This document shows, in pieces, positions 1 through 5,921 of a stretch of 6,321 nt of DNA (within the stretch, counting starts at the first letter, position 1; every line of letters begins with the position of its first letter). Under the pieces are notes generated by a model. That model saw nothing but the letters and a program-made list of their open reading frames with translations. It did not search any database and was not told the DNA's origin. The DNA is from Betaproteobacteria bacterium HGW-Betaproteobacteria-20 (GTDB lineage Bacteria > Pseudomonadota > Gammaproteobacteria > Burkholderiales > Methylophilaceae), in assembly GCA_002842195.1 (NCBI GenBank), contig PHCL01000086.1, forward strand, positions 1 through 6,321. The letters run 5' to 3'. The translations under genes were made by a program, and so were the position numbers.

Positions 1-287
1 GCGTAGGCTTCTTTGCTTAATTGTAGACTCTCTGTGACTTCAATATTAACAAGGATAGAGGTTTTGGAAGCGGGATCCAGTGATATTTGTGTGACTTTTC
101 CCACATCAACCCCTCTAAATTTCACTACCGCTTCAGTATTCAAACCCGTAACAGGCAGCTTTGAAACAACTACATATTCTGCGTGCGCTTCGCGGTCTCC
201 GCTTAACCACCAGAAGGAAAGCAACATGGCCACAGTCAGCAACAGCGCAAAAATGCCAACGGCAAATGCGTGTGTACGATTTTCCAT
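1..287 (-). CDS. MlaD-family MCE-domain lipid transport protein, N-terminal part (runs off left edge)
   Basis: The first 95 codons are visible, and the reading frame is open to the window edge. A short basic N-terminus (MENRTHAF) leads into one hydrophobic segment at about residues 9-28, which fits an inner-membrane anchor with the rest in the periplasm. The following part, about residues 36-90, matches the start of an MCE domain. Its typical pattern is YVVVSKLPVTGL, then VVKFRGVDVGKV, then a strand with NIEV. MCE proteins of this kind form hexameric rings that bind lipid and pass it between the inner-membrane ABC complex and the periplasm. The ATG lies 2 nt after the ATPase stop codon, so the gene is the third member of the operon. 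The Shine-Dalgarno is weak: GGAG about 11 nt upstream. The C-terminal part is outside the window, so total length and any extra helical tail are unknown. The family call is secure; the exact substrate is not. Confidence 0.93.
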   Translation of the reverse strand, partial: MENRTHAFAVGIFALLLTVAMLLSFWWLSGDREAHAEYVVVSKLPVTGLNTEAVVKFRGVDVGKVTQISLDPASKTSILVNIEVTESLQLSKEAY

Positions 288-289
288 AA

Positions 290-1078
290 TTACTTCTGCT
301 CCATAAGCTGGGCGCTATAGCCCTGAAAAAAGTGATTGATAAAAGGATGATCCATTGTTTTTAATTCTAACAGCGAACACGTCGCAATAATATGCTTATC
401 AGCAAGTACTGCAATGCAGTCAGCCAGCGCGGCTACTGTCACTGGATCATGTGTGACAAAAAGTACCGTCAGCCCAAGTGCGTGCTTGATTTGTTTAATC
501 AGCGCAACAAATTTTTCACTTCGGTCAGGATCAAGTCCAGAGGTAGGCTCATCCAGCACCAATAGCTCAGGCTCAAGCGCCAAAGCTCTCGCCAATGCCA
601 CACGCTTAACCATTCCGCCAGAAAGTTGTGCCGGAAGTAGTTCGCCATGTTGAGGTTCTAGCTCCACCAGTGCTAACTTATGCATCACGAGTTTATGAAT
701 GGTTACCTCATCAAATTGCTTAAGTTCACGTAACGGCAAGGCAATATTATCAAAAACAGAAAGTGCAGAAAACAAGGCGCCCTGCTGAAACAACATACCA
801 AATCGATTCATGAGTCGCCGCTGTTGCATGCGCTCCATCGTATGCAGGTTTTGTCCAAACAATAACACTTCACCGCGGGTAGGCGTAGTAAGGCCGATAA
901 TGTGCCGCAGTAAAACGGTTTTACCACTGCCAGATTGGCCTATCAATGCAACGATGTCCCCGTGAGCAATTTTCAGGTTGATATTTTCATGGATGACGTT
1001 ATCGCCGTACTGTGTATAGACATGACAGACTTCACAAATAGGAGTTTGCACTGTCATTTGCGCTGGGAGAATGCTCAT
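290..1078 (-). CDS. MlaF-type ABC transporter ATP-binding protein (lipid/MCE system)
   Basis: This 262-residue cytoplasmic ATPase would power the MlaE-type permease encoded just upstream. All nucleotide-binding motifs are intact: Walker A GQSGSGKT at 47-54, Q-loop FQQ at 97-99, signature LSGGM at 152-156, Walker B LLVLDE at 172-177, D-loop SGLD at 180-183 and the switch histidine 210 in VTHD. The LSGGMVKRVALARAL segment, with Met-Val-Lys where most ABC proteins have Gln-Gln-Gln, is characteristic of the MlaF/Ttg2A group. I chose the ATG at 1078 because it overlaps the permease stop as ATGA, which suggests translational coupling. A longer form starting at 1111 would overlap the permease by 37 nt and adds a non-conserved Cys/Tyr-rich stretch. 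A shorter start at 1057 (MTVQTP) also fits the domain but has no clear ribosome binding site. The ATPase stop is 2 nt before the MCE gene. Confidence 0.95.
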   Translation of the reverse strand: MSILPAQMTVQTPICEVCHVYTQYGDNVIHENINLKIAHGDIVALIGQSGSGKTVLLRHIIGLTTPTRGEVLLFGQNLHTMERMQQRRLMNRFGMLFQQGALFSALSVFDNIALPLRELKQFDEVTIHKLVMHKLALVELEPQHGELLPAQLSGGMVKRVALARALALEPELLVLDEPTSGLDPDRSEKFVALIKQIKHALGLTVLFVTHDPVTVAALADCIAVLADKHIIATCSLLELKTMDHPFINHFFQGYSAQLMEQK

Positions 1079-2190
1079 ATACCTATTCCACGAGTAGCAA
1101 TCGCAAACCATGCGTTAATAAGAATTACGCTGGTAATGGCTGTCACTACTGAGTTGGTCGTATTAATACTTAAACTCTCAGTATTAGGCTTGATTCTCAG
1201 GCCAAAATGGCAAGCGACCAGTGCCATCACTGAGCCAAAAAGCAACCCCTTGACCAAGCCTATTGTCAAATTGACTGGCTGAACCACCGAAGGCAGATAA
1301 TCAAAAAAGAAACGGTAGTTAATATCAAGCTGGATATTAGCCGAGAGTGCGCCACCGGCCAAAGCCCAGCCAGATGTCCATAAAACCAGAAAAGGTGCTA
1401 CAAAAGTAAGACCGAGTATTTTGGGTAGAATAACACGCAGAATTTTGGAGATTCCCATTGTCGCTAATGCATCAATTTCTTCGGTGACGCGCATAACACC
1501 AATCTGCGCCGTCATGGCTGACCCAGAGCGGCCAGCAATGAGTACCGCCATTAATATGGGCCCCAATTCACGCATGATACTCAAACCAAGAATGTTAACA
1601 ATGAATATATCCGCACCGAAGGTGCGGACCTGCTTAGACATAAGATAACTCATGGCAACACCGATCATGAAGCCTAACAGTGCGCTGACTGGCAAAGCTG
1701 TAACGCCGCTTTTGTAAATATTGGCACAGAATTCGCGCCAGGGGAAATCACGTGGATGGCGTAGCAAATAAACAATTTCCAGCAGTAACAGCCCAATTAG
1801 CTGAATAATATCCCTGACATGGTCAAAAAAAGCCAGTACCAGATTACCCCAGTCAGCCACGGGTGCAAGCCAATCACGCGATTTTTTTACTGGCGGGGGT
1901 AAGGCAAGCTGACTTAACATATCGAACGTGGCAATTTGTTCGGAATTTAATACCATGCGCCCGTCCAGTTTACCGCCCCAGCCAATCCAGAGCATGGTTG
2001 CGCCGGCCGTATCTAACTGCTCAACCGATTGCAAATCCCAATGAATGGATGGATCGGAGAAAAATGGACTCAACGATTTTTTTAGCTTGGCAAAATTATT
2101 TTCCTGCGCACGCAAAGACCATTGTCCAAACAATCGTACATGTCGGCGTCCTTGGTCGTCTGTGTCGATACGAAAACTTGCTACAGCCAT
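1075..2190 (-). CDS. MlaE-type lipid ABC transporter permease with N-terminal STAS domain
   Basis: The 371-residue protein joins two modules. Residues 1-100 are soluble and look like a STAS domain of the MlaB type: strand SFRIDTDDQGRRHVRLFG, then LDTAGATMLW at about 59-68. Thr61 sits where SpoIIAA-like proteins have the phosphorylatable Ser/Thr. Residues 110-371 form the MlaE permease. It has an amphipathic lead-in, membrane segments at about 128-144, 163-184, 196-222, 257-281 and 305-328, and a final one at 345-366. The family hallmark lies at about 207-242: RELGP, then AGRSGSAMTAQIG, then MRVTEEIDAL. In E. coli, MlaB and MlaE are separate proteins; the fused form is a known family architecture of about this length. 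The complex probably moves phospholipid or a related lipid across or out of the inner membrane. Direction and substrate cannot be read from sequence. The start is backed by an AAAGGGGG Shine-Dalgarno 5 nt upstream. It is the first gene of the minus-strand operon. Confidence 0.95.
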   Translation of the reverse strand: MAVASFRIDTDDQGRRHVRLFGQWSLRAQENNFAKLKKSLSPFFSDPSIHWDLQSVEQLDTAGATMLWIGWGGKLDGRMVLNSEQIATFDMLSQLALPPPVKKSRDWLAPVADWGNLVLAFFDHVRDIIQLIGLLLLEIVYLLRHPRDFPWREFCANIYKSGVTALPVSALLGFMIGVAMSYLMSKQVRTFGADIFIVNILGLSIMRELGPILMAVLIAGRSGSAMTAQIGVMRVTEEIDALATMGISKILRVILPKILGLTFVAPFLVLWTSGWALAGGALSANIQLDINYRFFFDYLPSVVQPVNLTIGLVKGLLFGSVMALVACHFGLRIKPNTESLSINTTNSVVTAITSVILINAWFAIATRGIGI

Positions 2191-2195
2191 CCGAG

Positions 2196-2203
2196 CCCCC
2201 TTT
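2196..2203 (-). promoter_or_regulatory. Ribosome binding site of the STAS-MlaE permease
   Basis: Read on the minus strand this is AAAGGGGG, 5 nt before the ATG at 2190. It is the strongest Shine-Dalgarno in the mla operon and fixes the permease start. With the -10 box at 2211-2216, the predicted leader is only about 14-15 nt, so the ribosome binding site would begin almost at the transcript 5' end. Confidence 0.7.
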
Positions 2204-2210
2204 AATGCCG

Positions 2211-2240
2211 ATTATACACAGCGAAATGTCAGTATGCCAC
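2211..2240 (-). promoter_or_regulatory. Predicted sigma-70-type promoter of the mla-like operon
   Basis: On the minus strand there is a perfect -10 hexamer TATAAT (2216-2211). A 4/6 -35 hexamer, GTGGCA (2240-2235), lies 18 bp upstream of it. Transcription would start near 2204-2205, directly ahead of the Shine-Dalgarno and the permease ATG. The -10 match and its location upstream of the first operon gene are seen directly; promoter activity is inferred. Confidence 0.6.
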
Positions 2241-2244
2241 GAAG

Positions 2245-2257
2245 TCACTAACAGTGA
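2245..2257. promoter_or_regulatory. Small perfect inverted repeat beside the mla -35 box (possible operator)
   Basis: TCACT, a 3-nt centre AAC, then AGTGA form a 13-bp perfect dyad. It lies 4 bp upstream of the predicted -35 hexamer of the minus-strand operon. The position suits a transcription-factor site, but 5-bp arms can occur by chance and I cannot assign a regulator. Confidence 0.25.
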
Positions 2258-2280
2258 TATTGGAATACACTTTAACATTA

Positions 2281-2309
2281 TTGACTTTGCTGACAACTGC
2301 GAGGATTAT
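2281..2309 (+). promoter_or_regulatory. Weak candidate promoter of the exporter operon
   Basis: TTGACT (2281-2286, 5/6 to the -35 consensus) is followed after 17 bp by GATTAT (2304-2309, 4/6 to the -10 consensus). If used, the leader would be about 165 nt long and include the 13-bp repeats. A second TTGACT at 2378-2383 has no good -10 at the right distance. Several TATA-like hexamers inside the repeats (for example TATAGT at 2440-2445) lack a matching -35. The true promoter is therefore uncertain. Confidence 0.25.
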
Positions 2310-2403
2310 CTAGCAAGTTATAAAGTAAGTGCGTGACTCAAGAAGTCGCAGTTAAATTTCAGAACTAACCAAGTGACTTGACTGTCCCATTGCATGCTGA
2401 TTC

Positions 2404-2455
2404 AGTTAAAAAATATAGATAGAAAATTTAGCTAAAAAATATAGTTAAAAAATAT
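2404..2455. repeat. Four tandem 13-bp AT-rich repeats upstream of the exporter operon
   Basis: Four consecutive 13-bp units start at 2404, 2417, 2430 and 2443. The consensus is AGTTAAAAAATAT. Units 1 and 4 are identical, unit 3 differs at one base (C at position 3), and unit 2 differs at three (A at 3, G at 6, T at 12). The block ends 24 bp before the TTG start of the outer-membrane channel gene. It could be a binding array, an AT-rich promoter or UP-like region, or an unstructured A/U-rich leader if it is transcribed. The sequence does not decide between these. Confidence 0.75.
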
Positions 2456-2479
2456 TGTGCAATTAAAAAAAACTACACC

Positions 2480-3973
2480 TTGAAACACAAAAAACATACA
2501 TATAACTCGTTAGCATTACTATTAAGTAGTCTGCTTATGTGGCAATCAAACTTAACATTAGCAGACGATTCAATCTGGTATCGAAGTGATGATCCGCTAA
2601 AAACCAGGGCACTTACCCCGCCAGCGATTCCAGATGGTTATTTGGATGGCGCGTACGACACGGTTTGTACAGCCTCTCATTATGACGATGCGCTCACCTT
2701 AGCCGCCGTGGCTGAAGCAGCGCTATGCAATAATCCGCAGACTCGCGAGGCCTATGCCAATGCCAGAGTACAGGCGGCGCAGGTTGGTATTGCCAAATCA
2801 GCTTATTTATTTTCGGTTAATGATAATGTTTCAGGCAGCTTAAATCGAGCAAGCCCTGAACAGCCCAACCGCAGCAATCCCTTCAGCAATTTTAATAATA
2901 ATATTGTCGCGTCTTACCTTTTGTATGATTTTGGTAATCGCGATGCTAATCTGGAGAACGCACACCAATTGCTGCAAGCCGCCAGTGCCACGCAAAACAG
3001 CATTGTGCAAAGCGTGTTACTCAATGCAATTCAGGCCTATTATCTAGTGCAGGCAGGCATAGCTGCCCTCGACGCCGCGCATGAAACAGAGCGTGCCAGT
3101 GAAGAAAGTTTTAAAGCAGCAGAAGCACGTTATAATGCCGGGCTAGCCACGCCATCAGACAAATTACAGGCGCAGACACTTTTTGCACAAAATACGCTTA
3201 CACGAATTACCGCAGAAGGCACGTTAAAAACGGCTTACGGTACATTAGCAAATGTGATGGGTTTGGCCGCCAATCAGCCTCTGAAACTGATTTCTGGCAA
3301 TTCGATACCGCCGCAACAAAATATAGACCAGGACATTAACACGCTCATTGAACAGGCCCATACACGTCGACCCGACCTGATGGCAAGTGAGGCGCAACTA
3401 AAAGCCGCGCAAGCGAGCATAGCCTCCAGCCGCGCGGCGGCCAAGCCAACGGTTTCGCTCTCAGTCTCTAATAATTTTCAGGATGGCAGCAATCTATCAT
3501 CCAGTAATAACTCTGCTTTAGGTGTAACAGTTTCTATTCCCATTTTTGATGGCTATGGTCCTAGCTATAGAATTCGATCAGCAGAAGCTATTGCAGAAGT
3601 TCGATCTGCACAACGCGATCAATTACGTTTACAAATTTCACTGGACGTCTGGCGCGCCTATCAGAATTTGCGTACCGCCAATGAATCTATCAGTGCAGCG
3701 ACCGTGCTGGTAAGCAGTGCAGAAGAATCATCACGTGTGACGCTGGGGCGTTATAAAGCGGGCGTTGGTAATATCATCGACAACCTCAATGCGCAAGGTG
3801 CACTGGCAACGGCCCGCCAACAAAAAATTCAGGCGAATCTCAATTGGAATATTGCCCGCGCGACGCTGGCACAATCCATAGGCGGGCTTGATAACGCTAT
3901 GGTTCAACTGTTACCGGAAAGCAGAAATCAACAAACTGGTTTGGAAACGCCAAGCTTGGGAAGGCAACCATGA
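2480..3973 (+). CDS. TolC/OEP-family outer-membrane efflux channel protein
   Basis: The 497-residue protein would form the trimeric outer-membrane and periplasmic tunnel of the exporter encoded downstream. It starts with a signal peptide: basic MKHKKH, a hydrophobic core at about 10-22, and probable cleavage after LTLA at residue 28. Two related OEP repeats follow. The first includes LLYDFGNRDANLENA (147-161) and RYNAGLATPSDKLQAQT (217-233). The second includes SIPIFDGYG (352-360) and RYKAGVGNIIDNLNAQ (424-439). Long Ala/Gln/Glu-rich helical stretches lie between them, as expected for the tunnel. Cys63 and Cys83 near the mature N-terminus are the only cysteines and may pair. Initiation is at TTG with no clear Shine-Dalgarno. 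No ATG gives a protein with a signal peptide, and the next Met (residue 20) would destroy it. The stop overlaps the adaptor start by 4 nt (ATGA). Confidence 0.93.
   Translation: MKHKKHTYNSLALLLSSLLMWQSNLTLADDSIWYRSDDPLKTRALTPPAIPDGYLDGAYDTVCTASHYDDALTLAAVAEAALCNNPQTREAYANARVQAAQVGIAKSAYLFSVNDNVSGSLNRASPEQPNRSNPFSNFNNNIVASYLLYDFGNRDANLENAHQLLQAASATQNSIVQSVLLNAIQAYYLVQAGIAALDAAHETERASEESFKAAEARYNAGLATPSDKLQAQTLFAQNTLTRITAEGTLKTAYGTLANVMGLAANQPLKLISGNSIPPQQNIDQDINTLIEQAHTRRPDLMASEAQLKAAQASIASSRAAAKPTVSLSVSNNFQDGSNLSSSNNSALGVTVSIPIFDGYGPSYRIRSAEAIAEVRSAQRDQLRLQISLDVWRAYQNLRTANESISAATVLVSSAEESSRVTLGRYKAGVGNIIDNLNAQGALATARQQKIQANLNWNIARATLAQSIGGLDNAMVQLLPESRNQQTGLETPSLGRQP
3959..3964 (+). promoter_or_regulatory. 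Ribosome binding site of the MacA-like adaptor
   Basis: GGAAGG lies 5 nt before the ATG at 3970, inside the last codons of the outer-membrane channel gene. It supports the chosen start and suggests coupled translation across the ATGA overlap. Confidence 0.65.
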
Positions 3974-5196
3974 CTCGTATCATAAAAAAAATTATCCTTG
4001 TTATCATATTGCTGGGGCTGGTTGGCGGAGGTTATTACTATTATCAAAAAAACCAAATATTACAACCGGAACAACGCTACCGCTTGCAAGAAATCACTCG
4101 GGGCGATGTCGCACAAAGTGTTTCTGCCAATGGCACGCTGAACCCGGTGACTTTAATTAGTGTGGGCACGCAGGTATCTGGCCGCGTCAGTAAACTGTAT
4201 GTCGATTTCAACGACCATGTTGAAAAAGATCAAATATTATTAACGCTGGATGACGCATTGTTTACCGCACAGATTGCGCAATCTGCAGGTAATGTACGCA
4301 ATGCACAAGCCTCTTTAGACCTGGCGCAGGCCAACGAGGCGCGGATTCGTTCGCTACTGGCGCAGGAATACGTTTCAAAACAAGAGCTTGATCAAGTTGT
4401 TCAGGCAACAAAATCTGCACGTGCGCAACTGGATACCGCACTTGGACAATTACGCCGCGATCAAACCAATTTGGGTTATTCAATTATTCGTTCACCAGTT
4501 TCCGGGGTGGTGGTAGATCGCGTGGTGGATATTGGTCAAACTGTCGCTGCCAGCTTTCAAACACCAACGCTAATCAAAATTGCGCAGGATTTATCTAAAA
4601 TGCAGATTGATTCCAGTTTTGCCGAAGCGGATATTGGCAATATCAAAGTCGGCCAGAAAGCAAAATTTAATGTGGACGCCTTCCCTAACCGCAATTTTGA
4701 AGGGGTTGTAAAACAGTTACGCCTTAATCCAACAGTTACGGCTAATGTGGTCACTTATAACGTAGTGGTATCGGTCGACAACCCTGATAAAACGCTGCTG
4801 CCAGGCATGACCGCTTACGTCAGCATCATGGTGGCCAAGCATGATAATGTGCTGCTGGCACCCAATGCTGCACTACGTTTTAAACCTAAGCAGGACGAAA
4901 ATCAAACGGCTAAGGCAACGCCTGGAAATGGTCGAGGTGCGGGAAATCAAACGATGACTAGTCAAAATCGCGGCAAGAAAAAGTCTGGGCAAGATGAAAT
5001 TTCCAGCGGTAAGATTTATGTCGTTAAAGACGGAAAACTAACTCCGATACGCGTTAATTTGGGTATTTCTGATGGCAAATTCACAGAAGTCAGCAGTGAT
5101 GAAATTAAAGCAAGCGACAAGGTGATTGTTGGCGAAAACCAGGCAGACGATGGAACATCTGCTTCTTCCAGCAACATGCGTTTCAGGATGTTTTAA
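3970..5196 (+). CDS. MacA-like periplasmic adaptor (membrane fusion protein, HlyD/RND-MFP family)
   Basis: This 408-residue adaptor would link the inner-membrane ABC transporter to the outer-membrane channel. One N-terminal membrane helix (about 6-24, after MTRIIKK) anchors it; there is no lipobox cysteine. The halves of the biotinyl-lipoyl-like domain lie at about 62-94 (VGTQVSGRVSKLYVDFNDHV) and 170-191 (SIIRSPVSGVVVDRVVDIGQ). They flank an Ala/Gln-rich coiled-coil hairpin at about 95-168. A beta-barrel domain follows at about 208-290, ending in LLPGMTAYVSI. The membrane-proximal domain starts at LLAPNAALRF (295-304) and resumes at GKIYVVKDGKLTPIRV (347-362). A hydrophilic Gly/Lys/Asn/Gln-rich insert at about 306-345 interrupts it. 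MacA proteins stimulate the ATPase of their MacB partner; the gene order supports that role here. The stop overlaps the ATPase start by 1 nt (TAATG). Confidence 0.94.
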   Translation: MTRIIKKIILVIILLGLVGGGYYYYQKNQILQPEQRYRLQEITRGDVAQSVSANGTLNPVTLISVGTQVSGRVSKLYVDFNDHVEKDQILLTLDDALFTAQIAQSAGNVRNAQASLDLAQANEARIRSLLAQEYVSKQELDQVVQATKSARAQLDTALGQLRRDQTNLGYSIIRSPVSGVVVDRVVDIGQTVAASFQTPTLIKIAQDLSKMQIDSSFAEADIGNIKVGQKAKFNVDAFPNRNFEGVVKQLRLNPTVTANVVTYNVVVSVDNPDKTLLPGMTAYVSIMVAKHDNVLLAPNAALRFKPKQDENQTAKATPGNGRGAGNQTMTSQNRGKKKSGQDEISSGKIYVVKDGKLTPIRVNLGISDGKFTEVSSDEIKASDKVIVGENQADDGTSASSSNMRFRMF

Positions 5197-5921
5197 TGAC
5201 ACGTAGTCTGGTTATGGTGCATGGTCTAAACAAAGATTATCAAACCGTTGCAGGTGCTATCTCCGTACTCAAGGAGGTTAGTTTCAGTATGGAATCTGGC
5301 GACTTTGTGGCTATTATGGGGCCTTCAGGTTCAGGCAAATCTACCTTCATGAATATTCTGGGTTGCCTGGACAAACCGACCGGCGGCGAATATATGCTTG
5401 ATGGTCATGCTGTTGCAGCCCTTGATGCCAACACGCTCGCCCAAATACGCAATCAAACGATAGGCTTTGTATTTCAGGGTTTCAATCTACTGTCGCGCAC
5501 TACCCTGCTGGATAATGTTGCACTACCTTTGGTTTATTCAAAAGTCAGCAAGGCCGAGCGCCAGGCGCGCGCTAAATTACTTTTAGAAAAAGTGGGGTTA
5601 GGTAAACACATTCACTCGCTACCTAATCAAATTTCTGGTGGTCAACAGCAACGCGTCGCTATTGCCCGTGCGCTGGTGAATCACCCACGTCTAATCCTGG
5701 CCGATGAGCCTACCGGTAATCTGGATAGCGTGACTAGCGAAGAAATTATGGCGCTTTTTTCTGAATTAAATGCCGAGGGTATTTCGATTATTCTAGTCAC
5801 GCATGAATCCAATATTGCCGCATACGCCAGTCGCCAGGTGCGCTTTTTAGATGGTCGGATTGTGCAGGATGAGCGGTGCAAATCAAGCAACGACCTCATC
5901 AGAACTGAGGCGTTGGTCTAA
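5196..5921 (+). CDS. MacB/LolD-type ABC transporter ATP-binding protein
   Basis: This 241-residue cytoplasmic ATPase corresponds to the nucleotide-binding half of MacB as a separate chain. The motifs are complete: Walker A GPSGSGKS at 42-49, Q-loop FQG with Gln94, signature ISGGQ at 146-150 followed by QQRVAIARAL, Walker B LILADE at 166-171, D-loop GNLD at 174-177 and switch His203 in VTHES. The segment NILGCLDKPTGGEY is typical of the MacB/LolD/FtsE branch. In E. coli MacB the ATPase and membrane domain are fused; here the chain ends after the ATPase core and the permease starts in another frame. An AGGA Shine-Dalgarno 7 nt upstream supports the start at 5196, and the TAATG overlaps at both ends suggest coupled translation. 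Substrates of this branch include macrolides, peptides, siderophores and lipoproteins; nothing here picks one. Confidence 0.95.
   Translation: MTRSLVMVHGLNKDYQTVAGAISVLKEVSFSMESGDFVAIMGPSGSGKSTFMNILGCLDKPTGGEYMLDGHAVAALDANTLAQIRNQTIGFVFQGFNLLSRTTLLDNVALPLVYSKVSKAERQARAKLLLEKVGLGKHIHSLPNQISGGQQQRVAIARALVNHPRLILADEPTGNLDSVTSEEIMALFSELNAEGISIILVTHESNIAAYASRQVRFLDGRIVQDERCKSSNDLIRTEALV

Larger units (their letters stand above)
2191..2479. other. Divergent intergenic region between the lipid-transport and exporter operons
   Basis: This 289-bp spacer separates the two divergent operons and carries no credible gene. Reading away from the permease start it holds that gene's ribosome binding site and promoter and a short inverted repeat. 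Scattered GACT/AGTC motifs follow, at 2243, 2283, 2335, 2344, 2375 and 2380. The final 75 bp are strongly AT-rich and contain a 13-bp tandem repeat block. No terminator is expected here, since both operons point outward, and none is seen. Confidence 0.8.

Noticed and set aside
13..306. 97-codon plus-strand open frame opposite the MCE gene
   Set aside because: It is antisense to a clear MCE-domain coding sequence; the Ser/Thr-rich product is typical of a shadow frame.
1079..1111. Eleven-residue N-terminal extension of the MlaF-type ATPase
   Set aside because: The extension would lie wholly inside the permease coding region and has no match to the family. The ATG at 1078 overlaps the permease stop as ATGA and is the better start.
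2096..2296. 66-codon minus-strand open frame ahead of the permease
   Set aside because: It overlaps the permease start, promoter and Shine-Dalgarno in another frame, and shows no domain or coherent composition.
1863..2336. 157-codon plus-strand open frame spanning the permease 5' end and the spacer
   Set aside because: Most of it is antisense to the well-supported STAS-MlaE gene. It has no recognisable domain, its product looks like a random-frame translation, and it has no clear ribosome binding site.
2331..2349. Possible hairpin or terminator (GCGTGACT ... AGTCGC)
   Set aside because: The stem is short and bulged, no T-run follows, and no transcript is expected to end between divergent operons.
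2404..2455. AT-rich 13-mers as a replication-origin unwinding element
   Set aside because: There are no DnaA boxes nearby and no replication or partition genes. The context is a promoter region between transport operons.
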